From: Agathobacter sp.
Lineage (GTDB): Bacteria; Bacillota; Clostridia; Lachnospirales; Lachnospiraceae
Assembly: GCA_022772675.1 (NCBI GenBank)
Contig: JALEZW010000035.1
Location: 1 to 33,424, forward strand
Direction of reading: 5' to 3'
DNA length: 33,424 nt
In this document: piece by piece, positions 15,973 through 23,747 of the stretch
Position numbering within the stretch: position 1 is the stretch's first letter
Layout of the letters: the number at the start of each line of letters is the position of its first letter
The notes under the pieces: generated by a model
Told to the model about the DNA's origin: nothing
Seen by the model: the letters and a program-made list of their open reading frames with translations, nothing else
The model's database searches: none
Translations under genes and position numbers: made by a program

Positions 15973-16578
15973 ATGCGATTTATTGGAATTACGGGAGGAG
16001 TGGGGGCCGGAAAATCGGCAATCCTTTCGTACCTTGGGACAAAACCGAAAGTTAAGGTTATGCTGGCAGATGAGATTGCCCATGACCTGATGGAGCCGGG
16101 CACCGGCTGTTTTGAGAAGCTGAAGATGCAGTTTGCAGACGAGGATATTTACCGCCCGGATGGAGCTTTTGACAGGGAAAAACTGGCGGCAGTCATATTT
16201 TCCGATGAAAAAAAGCGAAAAGAGATGAACGGTATTGTGCATCCGGCAGTCCGGGAATATGTGCTTTTGCAGAAGGAAAAGGAACAAAAAAAAGGAGAAC
16301 TTTCCCTGCTTGTGTTAGAGGCGGCTCTGCTGATCGAAGAACATTATGATGAAATTTGTGACGAACTCTGGTATATTTATACCAGCAGGGAAAACAGAAA
16401 AGCCCGGCTCATGGAGTCCAGAGGTTATTCCGCCAATCGTGTGGAAAAAATGTTCGCCAGCCAGTTAAGCGAGGAAGAATACAAAAGCCATTGCAGCGTA
16501 GTGATTGATAATAACGGTTCTCTGGAGGATACACTGGCGCAGATAGATGAGGCTTTGAGGAGAGAAGCATATGAATAA
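15973..16578 (+). CDS. coaE: Dephospho-CoA kinase
   Basis: It catalyses the last step of coenzyme A synthesis, ATP-dependent 3'-phosphorylation of dephospho-CoA. The 201 residues show the P-loop GGVGAGKS at 8-15, ADEIAHDLM near 36-44, and the later VLEAALLIE and ESRGYSANRVEKMFASQ stretches (lid and adenine region). AAAGGAG lies ahead of the ATG. It follows polA after 26 bp, a pairing common in Firmicutes, and overlaps the next gene by 8 bp. Confidence 0.95.
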   Translation: MRFIGITGGVGAGKSAILSYLGTKPKVKVMLADEIAHDLMEPGTGCFEKLKMQFADEDIYRPDGAFDREKLAAVIFSDEKKRKEMNGIVHPAVREYVLLQKEKEQKKGELSLLVLEAALLIEEHYDEICDELWYIYTSRENRKARLMESRGYSANRVEKMFASQLSEEEYKSHCSVVIDNNGSLEDTLAQIDEALRREAYE

Positions 16579-18673
16579 CGTATTTGGTTTGGACATCGGT
16601 ACCCGGAATGTGGTGGGAACAGTGGGGTACCGGACGGAGGACGGGTCATTTATTGTAGAGGCCCAGTATATGAAACAGCATGAGACCCGTTCCATGCTGG
16701 ACGGACAGATTCATGATATTGGCCGGGTGGCCCGTACCATTATGGCTGTAAAGAAGGAACTGGAGGGGCAGATTAATAAACCCCTTACGGAAGTCTGTAT
16801 TGCAGCCGCAGGACGTGTTCTTAAGACTGTGACAACTCATGTGGAGTATGAGTATGCGGAAGAATCCGTAGTGACAGGGGAGGATATCCATACCCTTGAT
16901 CTGCTGGGGGTGGAGAGTGCCCAGAATATTTTAAAAGACAAGAATGATACAAAATACAAATTTTACTGCGTCGGTTATTCGGTAGTCAAATATTATTTGA
17001 ACGATGAAGTGTATATCAGTATTGAGGATCATAAGGCAGAAAAAATCGGGGAAGATATCATTGTCACATTTCTTCCGGAGGATGTGGTGGATGGTCTGTA
17101 TTCTGCGGTGGGTCAGGCCGGTCTTACAGTAGCCAATATGACCCTGGAGCCAATTGCCGCCATTAATGTGGCAATTCCGGAAAATTTCCGTATGTTAAAT
17201 ATTGCGCTGGTGGATGTGGGAGCCGGAACCTCCGATATTTCCATTACCAGGGAGGGCAGCATTATAGCCTATGGCATGATTCCCTACGCCGGTGATGAGC
17301 TGACGGAGCTGATTGTGCAGCAGTATCTGGTGGATTTTAAGACCGCAGAGGCCATGAAAATGGCGTCCACATCGGAGGAACAGGTGACTTACGAGGATAT
17401 TATGAGTATTTCCCATACGATTCCCTCAGAGGAAATCTGGGAGCTTTTAGCACCGGCTGTGGAGCGGATTACTGGTGAGGTGTCTCAGAAAATAAAGGAA
17501 TTAAACGGGGATAAGACCGTAAGTGCCTGCTTTGTGGTAGGTGGAGGCGGAAAAGTCCACGGATTTACGGAAAAACTTGCCGAGAAACTGGAACTGCCAA
17601 ATGAGCGTGTGGCATTACGGGGGGAGGAAGTCTTAAAAGAAGTGACCTTCCAGCAGGAAAATATCAAGAAGGATCCTCTTCTTGTCACACCTATTGGCAT
17701 CTGCCTCAATTACTATGAACAGAAAAATAATTTTATCATGGTACGGTTTAATGGAGAGCGGTTAAAGCTCTATGATAACAACCGGCTTACCATTGTGGAT
17801 GCCGCCTTACAGGCAGGATTCCCCAACGACGAACTTTTCCCGAGACGCGGGGTGCCGATTAATTTCACGGTGAACGGAAGTACAAGGATTGCGAGAGGCG
17901 AGGCAGGGGAAGCGGCTATTGTCACAATGAACGGAGAGCCGGCAAATATCAATACCCCGCTGGTGCCAAACAGCGAGATTACCATAGAACCATCTACCGC
18001 CGGGGCGAATGCAGTTTATACGGTGGGACAGCTTCCTGAATACCGGGAGTCTACCATTTCCTTTATTATAAATGGAAGAACTGTGACATGTCCGAAGTTT
18101 GTGGAGGTAAACGGCATCCTGGAATCCGAGTATTATGAGATTAAAGAGGGGGATGTCATAGAGACACGGAACTTTTATACGGTTGGCCAGGTGGCGGAAT
18201 TTATGGATGTGACCATTGATCCGGATCATGAGATTCTGGTCAACAACCGGGTGGCAAGTACAGATACTCTTGTGTATGAGAATTTCTCCATTGACTGGAC
18301 CGTATTAAGTTTCGGGGTTGCATCAAAGGAAGAGAATCTGTATAATGCTACAGAGGAAGGCACAGACAGCGTACCGGAGAATGTGGGAGATTCTATGGAG
18401 AGCGCAGAGGCTTCCCTGTCTCCGGAAAAAAGCGGGGAGACGGAACAAAAACCCTCAAAGAACACGATCTGTGTTGTGACAGTAAACGGAGAGACCGTAG
18501 AACTTATTGGAAAAGAGAGTTACATATTTGTGGATATTTTTGACCGGATTACCTTTGATCTGAATGCGGGGCACGGACGTGCAATCGTCACCATGGTAAA
18601 TGGGATGACGGCCGAGTTTTCCCAGCCTCTTCATGACGGGGACCGGGTGGAAGTGTACTGGAAAGAGAATTGA
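16571..18673 (+). CDS. FtsA-like actin-fold ATPase with C-terminal beta-grasp-like repeats
   Basis: The N-terminal ~380 residues have the actin/FtsA/PilM ATPase layout: phosphate-1 loop GLDIGTRNV (6-14), IAAAGR (78-82 region, an FtsA hallmark), phosphate-2 LVDVGAGTSD (213-222) and adenosine motif VVGGGGKVHG (322-331). The remaining ~320 residues do not resemble FtsA. Segments starting FNGERLKLYDNNRLTIVDAL (393-411) and VTVNGETVELIGKES (636-650) both look like short beta-grasp or ubiquitin-like modules, and there may be a third near 495-580; an acidic linker spans about 585-632. It lacks the membrane-targeting amphipathic helix that ends true FtsA. It overlaps coaE by 8 bp. The job is unknown; cell envelope or division is a reasonable guess from the head domain. 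Confidence 0.82.
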   Translation: MNNVFGLDIGTRNVVGTVGYRTEDGSFIVEAQYMKQHETRSMLDGQIHDIGRVARTIMAVKKELEGQINKPLTEVCIAAAGRVLKTVTTHVEYEYAEESVVTGEDIHTLDLLGVESAQNILKDKNDTKYKFYCVGYSVVKYYLNDEVYISIEDHKAEKIGEDIIVTFLPEDVVDGLYSAVGQAGLTVANMTLEPIAAINVAIPENFRMLNIALVDVGAGTSDISITREGSIIAYGMIPYAGDELTELIVQQYLVDFKTAEAMKMASTSEEQVTYEDIMSISHTIPSEEIWELLAPAVERITGEVSQKIKELNGDKTVSACFVVGGGGKVHGFTEKLAEKLELPNERVALRGEEVLKEVTFQQENIKKDPLLVTPIGICLNYYEQKNNFIMVRFNGERLKLYDNNRLTIVDAALQAGFPNDELFPRRGVPINFTVNGSTRIARGEAGEAAIVTMNGEPANINTPLVPNSEITIEPSTAGANAVYTVGQLPEYRESTISFIINGRTVTCPKFVEVNGILESEYYEIKEGDVIETRNFYTVGQVAEFMDVTIDPDHEILVNNRVASTDTLVYENFSIDWTVLSFGVASKEENLYNATEEGTDSVPENVGDSMESAEASLSPEKSGETEQKPSKNTICVVTVNGETVELIGKESYIFVDIFDRITFDLNAGHGRAIVTMVNGMTAEFSQPLHDGDRVEVYWKEN

Positions 18674-18674
18674 T

Positions 18675-19478
18675 ATGCTGGAATTATGCAGTATTGCAAG
18701 CGGGAGCAGCGGGAACTGTATCTGTGTCGGGTCAGATGACAGTCATGTGCTCATTGATGCAGGAATCAGTGGAAAACGGATTGAACAGGGACTAAATGAA
18801 ATCAACCTGACAAGTGGTGAGATGGATGGAATCCTCATTACCCATGAACATATGGATCATATTGCGGGTCTTGGAGTGATGGCAAGACGCTATGGACTTC
18901 CCATGTATGCCACAGCGGGAACCATAGAAGCCATCTGTGAGACAAAATCGGTAGGAAAAATTGACACAGAGCTTTTTCATGAGATTGTGCCGGAGGAGAC
19001 TTTTACCATTGGAGACCTTTCCGTTACGCCGGTTTCTATCTCCCATGATGCGGCAGACCCGGTGGCGTACCGGATAAAAAAGGATAGCCGGGTGTTTGCA
19101 GTGGTGACGGATCTGGGAAATTATGATGAGCATCTGGTGGAACAGTTTCAGGGGCTGGATGTCCTTCTTTTAGAGGCCAATCACGATATTCATATGCTGG
19201 AGACGGGAATTTATCCGTACCCGCTGAAACGACGAATCATGGGGGACAGAGGACACCTCTCCAATGAGAGAAGCGGACAGCTTTTAAGTGAACTGCTCCA
19301 TGATGGGTTTGGTTCTGTCATGCTGGGACATTTAAGCAGGGAAAACAATTATGAGGAGCTGGCTTATGAAGCGGTAAGGCTTGAGGTGACAATGGGAGAG
19401 AATCCTTACAAAGCGGAGGATTTCCCCATGTATGTAGCAAAACGGGACCAGGTATCCCCTGTGATCCGTGCAGAATAA
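18675..19478 (+). CDS. Metallo-beta-lactamase fold protein, YycJ/WalJ-like
   Basis: A 267-residue cytoplasmic hydrolase of the YycJ (WalJ) group, thought to act on nucleic acids. The N-terminal SIASGSSGN (about 6-14) is typical of this group, and the metal site H57-x-H59-x-D61-H62 is intact, with further ligand candidates in SISHDA, TDLG and LGHLSREN. The frame is open earlier, but the ATG at 18675 starts 1 bp after the stop of the FtsA-like gene and matches the family N-terminus. In Bacillus yycJ sits with the WalKR operon; here it is with polA and coaE. Confidence 0.9.
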   Translation: MLELCSIASGSSGNCICVGSDDSHVLIDAGISGKRIEQGLNEINLTSGEMDGILITHEHMDHIAGLGVMARRYGLPMYATAGTIEAICETKSVGKIDTELFHEIVPEETFTIGDLSVTPVSISHDAADPVAYRIKKDSRVFAVVTDLGNYDEHLVEQFQGLDVLLLEANHDIHMLETGIYPYPLKRRIMGDRGHLSNERSGQLLSELLHDGFGSVMLGHLSRENNYEELAYEAVRLEVTMGENPYKAEDFPMYVAKRDQVSPVIRAE

Positions 19479-19510
19479 AGGAGAATAAAATAAAAAGGAT
19501 GGAAAAGACA

Positions 19511-19783
19511 ATGGATAAGGCAATTATTACAGTAGTAGGAAAAGATACCGTAGGTATCATTGCAAAGGTATGTACCTATCTTGCAGAGAATGGTGTGAAT
19601 GTATTGGATATTTCCCAGACCATCGTATCCGGATATTTTAATATGATGATGATTGTGGATATGGCAGGAGCAAAGAAGGCTTTTGCGGATATTTCAGAAG
19701 AGATGGAGCAGTTAGGTGGGCAGATTGGTGTAGCCATTAAGTGCCAGCGAGAGGAAATCTTTGAAAAGATGCATAGAATTTAA
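19511..19783 (+). CDS. ACT domain protein, UPF0237 family
   Basis: A 90-residue protein made of one ACT domain, a small-ligand-binding fold that usually senses amino acids. The N-terminal [17 protein letters not shown] and the [20 protein letters not shown] stretch are typical of UPF0237. The ligand is unknown. The frame also opens four codons earlier at ATG 19499; I prefer 19511 because the family normally begins at MxKAIITV, but neither start has a well-spaced Shine-Dalgarno sequence. It is followed by the UPF0210 gene after 20 bp, a widely conserved pair. Confidence 0.88.
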   Translation: MDKAIITVVGKDTVGIIAKVCTYLAENGVNVLDISQTIVSGYFNMMMIVDMAGAKKAFADISEEMEQLGGQIGVAIKCQREEIFEKMHRI

Positions 19784-19803
19784 ATGAAAAAAGGAGAACT
19801 TTC

Positions 19804-21168
19804 ATGATAAATATCGGAGAAGTAACAGAGACGAATGACATGATCGAGAAGGAAAATCTCGATGTCCGGACCATTACCTTAGGTATCAGCCTTCTGGACT
19901 GTATTGATTCTGATCTGAACCGTTTAAACGAGAAAATATATAATAAGATTACTTCTGTCGCAAAGGATCTTGTGGCAGTGGGACAGAGCATTGAGAAAAA
20001 CTACAGTATTCCCATCGTAAATAAGAGAATATCGGTAACCCCCATCGCGTTAGTAGGCGGTGCTGCCTGCAAGACCCCGTCCGATTTTGCAACTATCGCA
20101 CAGACTTTGGACCGGGCGGCAAAGAAGGTGGGCGTGAACTTTATCGGCGGTTTTTCCGCCCTGGTTTCCAAGGGAATGACTACAGCAGATGAAAATCTGA
20201 TTCGTTCCATTCCGGAGGCCTTGTCAACCACAGAGTTTGTCTGCAGTTCCGTAAACGTGGGGTCCACAAAAACCGGCATCAACATGGATGCAGTCCGCCT
20301 GTTGGGAGAAATCGTAAAGGAGACGGCAGAGCGCACGAAGGAGCAGGATTCCCTGGGCTGTGCAAAGCTTGTGGTATTCTGTAACGCACCGGATGACAAT
20401 CCTTTTATGGCGGGAGCTTTCCACGGTGTCACAGAGGCTGATGCCATTATCAATGTGGGAGTATCAGGACCGGGAGTGGTAAAAACCGCTCTGGAAAAGG
20501 TAAGGGGAGAGAGCTTTGAGGTACTCTGCGAGACTATTAAAAAGACTGCTTTTAAGGTAACCAGAGTCGGACAGCTGGTGGCAAAGGAAGCGTCAAAGAA
20601 GCTGGGAATTCCCTTTGGAATCATTGACCTTTCTCTGGCACCTACTCCGGCCATCGGAGACAGTGTGGCAGATATTCTCTGCGAGATCGGCTTAGAGTAT
20701 GCAGGGGCACCGGGTACTACAGCAGCCCTTGCTCTGTTAAACGATCAGGTAAAGAAGGGCGGAATTATGGCATCCTCCTATGTAGGCGGCTTAAGCGGTG
20801 CCTTTATTCCGGTCAGTGAGGATCAGGGAATGATCAATGCAGTGGAAGCTGGGGCCCTTACCTTGGAGAAATTAGAGGCTATGACCTGCGTCTGCTCTGT
20901 AGGACTTGATATGATTGCAGTTCCGGGAGATACAAAGGCAACCACCATTTCCGGTATTATCGCAGATGAGATGGCAATCGGCATGGTAAACCAGAAGACC
21001 ACTGCCGTACGACTGATTCCGGTAATCGGAAAAGGAGTGGGAGATACCGTAGAATTCGGCGGCCTTTTAGGACATGCGCCGGTAATGCCGGTGAACCGGT
21101 TCTCCTGTGATGCATTTGTAAACCGGAAGGGAAGAATCCCGGCTCCGGTACATTCCTTCAAAAATTAA
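19804..21168 (+). CDS. PFL-like protein, UPF0210 (DUF711) family
   Basis: The 454 residues match the UPF0210/DUF711 family, whose fold is related to pyruvate formate-lyase and ribonucleotide-reductase-type barrels but which lacks a known activity. Recognisable stretches are [13 protein letters not shown] (about 21-33), [23 protein letters not shown]-like [34 protein letters not shown] and [26 protein letters not shown] precedes the ATG. It is co-directional with and close behind the ACT-domain gene, which may sense its ligand. It is the last gene of the long plus-strand run. Confidence 0.9.
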   Translation: MINIGEVTETNDMIEKENLDVRTITLGISLLDCIDSDLNRLNEKIYNKITSVAKDLVAVGQSIEKNYSIPIVNKRISVTPIALVGGAACKTPSDFATIAQTLDRAAKKVGVNFIGGFSALVSKGMTTADENLIRSIPEALSTTEFVCSSVNVGSTKTGINMDAVRLLGEIVKETAERTKEQDSLGCAKLVVFCNAPDDNPFMAGAFHGVTEADAIINVGVSGPGVVKTALEKVRGESFEVLCETIKKTAFKVTRVGQLVAKEASKKLGIPFGIIDLSLAPTPAIGDSVADILCEIGLEYAGAPGTTAALALLNDQVKKGGIMASSYVGGLSGAFIPVSEDQGMINAVEAGALTLEKLEAMTCVCSVGLDMIAVPGDTKATTISGIIADEMAIGMVNQKTTAVRLIPVIGKGVGDTVEFGGLLGHAPVMPVNRFSCDAFVNRKGRIPAPVHSFKN

Positions 21169-21245
21169 GATATAGCTATGAAGAAGATATTTCATGGTTA
21201 TTTATATCCAACAAGAGGATGAATCTCCAACAAGTCAGTTTTTCA

Positions 21246-21483
21246 GGGACATGGGACATATAGACAGTTTTTTGTTTCTCCATGTCCCAAATCCATCCAA
21301 ATGACAGTGCAAATCAGGCATACGGGGACATATAGGGTATTTTTTGTTTCCTCATGTCCCACTTTTCCCAAAAAACGGGACATGGGGAAAGGATTTTTGC
21401 TGTATATGTCCCCAGACGCAAAATTCAAGGGAAAATTCAAGGCAAATGGGACATAGGGATAAGATTTATCATCTATATGTCCC
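21246..21483. repeat. Four REP-like GGGACAT...ATGTCCC palindromes
   Basis: Four units of about 36 bp, each closed by GGGACAT and ATGTCCC, lie at 21253-21288, 21325-21360, 21377-21413 and 21448-21483; an extra GGGACAT stands directly before the first. Units 1 and 2 read GGGACATATAG...TTTTTTGTTTC...CATGTCCC. Units 3 and 4 have the opposite polarity (GGGACATGGGGAAA or GGGACATAGGGATA on the left, TATATGTCCC on the right). So two units face two others, like a BIME built of REP sequences. No transposase gene is in the window. Confidence 0.85.
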
Positions 21484-21657
21484 AGCTGGAGAATGTATGT
21501 ATAGAGAATTTCCTATTTGAATTTTATTTATGGTTTAGCAGAGAATAGTAAAAGCAGGTTCAAGCAGAGGATTGTAAATAAATTGTCAGAAAAATATATC
21601 AAACTTGCAATATTTTTAGATAGGTAAAAAATAATTGAAAAGTTTTTGAAAAACATG

Positions 21658-21686
21658 TTGACAGAAAGTAAAGTGTATGATATATT
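21658..21686 (+). promoter_or_regulatory. Strong promoter with no downstream protein gene
   Basis: A consensus -35 TTGACA (21658-21663), a 17-bp spacer and TATATT (21681-21686) predict a start near 21693. The next 340 bp on this strand encode no protein I can support, so the transcript is probably a non-coding RNA. Confidence 0.75.
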
Positions 21687-21692
21687 AAATAC

Positions 21693-22031
21693 ATCAAAAG
21701 AACAGAACACAAATCACTAAGAGGTGACGAGAAAGCCTCGAGGTGAAATAAAACAAGGAGGTACGGTCCAAAGGGAACATAAAGTAAGGTAAGGAGCAAC
21801 CAAGGCAAATGGTTCCTTCGAAAGTCAGAAACCAGTGACAAATATAAAAAGGAGAATCGGGCAGAAGCTTTGAACGGAATATTCATCGGATACAAAGTCA
21901 GTCCCCAGAGAGTCATTTCGGTAAACAAGAGAAAACGAATGGAACAACGAAACAATAGAAAAGAGAGGTACAGTCCAGTGGAGTGTGAACAGCAATAGGC
22001 GTCATCGGAAGAGATTCGGATGGCGCCTTTT
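21693..22031 (+). ncRNA. Candidate structured non-coding RNA, about 340 nt, unidentified
   Basis: The segment is bracketed by a sigmaA-type promoter and a terminator hairpin. It is purine-rich and contains several local stems: CGAG/CTCG near 21728-21740, AAGG(A)..AACCA with TGGTT-CCTT (21791-21818, 9 pairs) and GTCA/TGAC (about 21824-21839). The motif GAGGTACRGTCCA occurs twice, at 21758-21770 and 21965-21977. It does not match what I remember of RNase P RNA, tmRNA, 6S, SRP RNA or common riboswitches. An open frame with a TTG start (about 21869-21997, 42 codons) exists but has no suitable ribosome binding site. Ends are predicted from the promoter and terminator. Confidence 0.55.
21998..22031 (+). 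terminator. Terminator of the non-coding RNA candidate
   Basis: GGCGTCATC (21998-22006) pairs with GATGGCGCC (22019-22027) with one G-U pair, followed by TTTT. Part of this stem overlaps AGATTCGGATG (22012-22022), which is complementary to CATCCGAATCT at 22053-22063 in the end of the XRE gene, so alternative or convergent pairing is possible. Confidence 0.7.
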
Positions 22032-22049
22032 CAAGTGGCTGGAAAAGTC

Positions 22050-22805
22050 TTACATCCGAATCTTGGAAAGCACGTGTCCGAATAAAATCCAGTGGGTCAT
22101 TTCCTGTTCACTGGTATTATCAATATAGATGGTCTGCCCATAGTAGGTCAAAGGCTCCAGGCGGAGGGGCGTTGCCTGGCGGAATCTCCGGACATAGACG
22201 AGACCGGTGACTTTGTTGATAAAAACACCGGTATCTCCATCGGAAACCGGGTCCCGGGCAATCAAAAGAATATCGTTTAAATGATACACAGGAGCAAGGT
22301 ATTCACTTGTGACAAGAAGGGCACATCCGATCCGGTCTCCAAACCGTTTACGGTAGGGAGCAATATTGATCTTTTCCAGAGCGCAGGAATCATAGACCAT
22401 GCCATCCTGCATGGCACCGTTTGGAATCAGAAGTGTGGTATAGTGATCACTGTCTTTATCTTCCAGATCAGAGTCCGGAAGATGTTCTGTAAATTCAGCC
22501 TCAAAGTTGATTACAGATGTAACGAAATTCCGCTGGGATTTTGGCAGCTTTCTGATTTTGTCAAAGGTCTGGAAAAGGGGAGAGGGTTCCCCGCAGAGTT
22601 CATAGAACATTTTCCCGGTCAGCTGACTGAGTCTGTATACGGCATAGACATCTACCTTACTGGTATCCCCGTTGGCCAGTCTTTTGTAGGAGGAGAGGGA
22701 CATCCCAAGTTCTGTTGACATATCCTGCTGTGACAACCCAAGAGAAGTCCGCTCCCGCTCTAAATTGATTCCGAAATTTTCTGCCATCTGTTTTCGTGTC
22801 AGCAT
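22050..22805 (-). CDS. XRE-family regulator with LexA/S24-like C-terminal domain
   Basis: The 251 residues begin with a Cro/C1-type helix-turn-helix (about 12-65; LGLSQQDMSTELGMSLSSYKRLANG). The C-terminal ~110 residues resemble the S24 peptidase fold of LexA and phage repressors: a Ser in LLVTSEYL, then LNDILLIARDPVSDGDTG and GLVYVRRF. Where LexA has the catalytic Lys (VKRL), this protein has Arg, so self-cleavage is doubtful and the domain may serve dimerisation or ligand sensing. The ATG at 22805 has GGGAG nine bases ahead; a nearer ATG at 22814 abuts the GGGAG. It is monocistronic and convergent with the RNA candidate. Confidence 0.83.
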   Translation of the reverse strand: MLTRKQMAENFGINLERERTSLGLSQQDMSTELGMSLSSYKRLANGDTSKVDVYAVYRLSQLTGKMFYELCGEPSPLFQTFDKIRKLPKSQRNFVTSVINFEAEFTEHLPDSDLEDKDSDHYTTLLIPNGAMQDGMVYDSCALEKINIAPYRKRFGDRIGCALLVTSEYLAPVYHLNDILLIARDPVSDGDTGVFINKVTGLVYVRRFRQATPLRLEPLTYYGQTIYIDNTSEQEMTHWILFGHVLSKIRM

Positions 22806-22848
22806 GGAAATCATCTCCCTTTTGATGCCGTATTATTTCTTTTAACGT

Positions 22849-22878
22849 AGTATATACCACATCCCATTGGGATTGCAA
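22849..22878 (-). promoter_or_regulatory. XRE promoter with a palindromic operator in the spacer
   Basis: On the minus strand TTGCAA (22873-22878) and TATACT (22849-22854) are 18 bp apart. The perfect palindrome ATCCCA-T-TGGGAT (22861-22873) lies inside this spacer, where a bound repressor would block RNA polymerase. Autorepression by the XRE protein is the obvious inference. Confidence 0.6.
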
Positions 22879-22979
22879 TACTCCATTAGGGTAGAAATGG
22901 TTCAAAAATGACCCTTTTATAGAAAAAAATACTGCCGGAAAGAATAAAATTGGACTCGAATTGAAAAGGCAGGAAAAGA

Positions 22980-23067
22980 TATAATAGGGATGAAACCAAA
23001 AGGTCAGATTCAGTCAAAATCAATAAATACATAAAAAGGAACCGACAGGAAAAGCCGGTTCTTTTTT
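22980..23067 (+). ncRNA. Possible small RNA with its own terminator
   Basis: TATAAT at 22980-22985 (weak -35) is followed about 55 bp later by a clear terminator: GAACCG (23039-23044) pairs with CGGTTC (23056-23061), then TTTTTT. The implied transcript is about 75 nt. A 14-codon frame (ATG at 22990) exists without a well-placed ribosome binding site. It fills most of the 333-bp gap between the divergent XRE and membrane-protein genes. Confidence 0.45.
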
Positions 23068-23138
23068 ATTTTCTGATTACAAAAAGATATTTTTATGGTA
23101 AACTGTCGTTAGAACCTGAATGGGAAAAAGGGGATTGG

Positions 23139-23747
23139 ATGATGTACAAGGTAGAAGGATATGAATTTGAAACAAAAGAACAGGCGGATATGGCAAGAAA
23201 TGAGATTGATACCATCCGTTACATACGCAGTAATTCCCGGATGGATGATCCGGATGTTGTACTTGCTTTGTACAATAAGCTGGTGCTCAAAGAAATATTT
23301 GTGACGCCGGTAGGATTTGATTTTCTGCACCGGCTTCAGGAATATCTCTACACGATTCCCTATATCAAGAGGGAGGACGTGCTTCCGATTCCGGTTTACA
23401 GACCCGAACCTGTTAAGGCGAAAGATAAGAGGGAAGAAAAAGAGATTGTAAAGCGGGCAGAAAAAAGACAGGAAGAAAAGAGAAAGGTTGTGGAAAAGCA
23501 CAGGAAAAAGGACGAGAAAGACTACAGGAAACTTTTCCATATCAGCACCTTTGCTGCCGTGGTTTTTGGGATTGTGGTGATTTTTATGTTTGTTATTACG
23601 GGAATTAGTAAGGACAACGTTACGATCATGAATTATGAAAATGAAATTATTGATAAATATGAAAAATGGGAACAGGAACTTACAGAGCGGGAACAGGCAC
23701 TGAAGGAACGGGAAGAGGCACTTACGGAACAGGAGGGACAGGAGTAA
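23139..23747 (+). CDS. Single-pass membrane protein with coiled coils, upstream of a two-component system
   Basis: I do not recognise the family. The 202 residues have a folded N-terminal part (about 1-90, starting YKVEGYEFETKEQA), a highly charged Lys/Glu helix (92-132), one transmembrane helix (133-156) and an extracellular tail with heptad-like repeats of Glu and Leu (about 166-198). By the positive-inside rule the N-terminus faces the cytoplasm. GGGGA precedes twin ATGs; 23142 is an equally good start. Its stop overlaps the response regulator start (TAATG), so it is probably an accessory or input protein of that system. Confidence 0.8.
   Translation: MMYKVEGYEFETKEQADMARNEIDTIRYIRSNSRMDDPDVVLALYNKLVLKEIFVTPVGFDFLHRLQEYLYTIPYIKREDVLPIPVYRPEPVKAKDKREEKEIVKRAEKRQEEKRKVVEKHRKKDEKDYRKLFHISTFAAVVFGIVVIFMFVITGISKDNVTIMNYENEIIDKYEKWEQELTEREQALKEREEALTEQEGQE

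Noticed and set aside
21869..21997. 42-codon TTG-started peptide inside the RNA candidate
   Set aside because: The AAGGAG nearest to it is about 17 bases away, too far, and the composition is that of an A-rich non-coding stretch. A peptide cannot be fully excluded.
21693..22031. RNase P RNA, tmRNA or 6S RNA
   Set aside because: The length would suit, but I do not see the conserved GAGGAAAGUCC/ACAGAAA cores of RNase P, the tag frame of tmRNA, or the large central bubble of 6S RNA.
22990..23034. 14-codon peptide from ATG at 22990
   Set aside because: No Shine-Dalgarno sequence lies at a suitable distance; a small RNA with a terminator is the simpler reading.
22050..23067. Prophage or integrated element around the XRE repressor
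   Set aside because: No integrase, phage structural gene, attachment repeat or change in composition is visible on either side; the flanking genes look like ordinary chromosome.
23666..23746. Longer N-terminus for the response regulator
   Set aside because: The extension overlaps the upstream gene out of frame and is a low-complexity Gly/Thr repeat caused by that gene's Glu-rich repeats.
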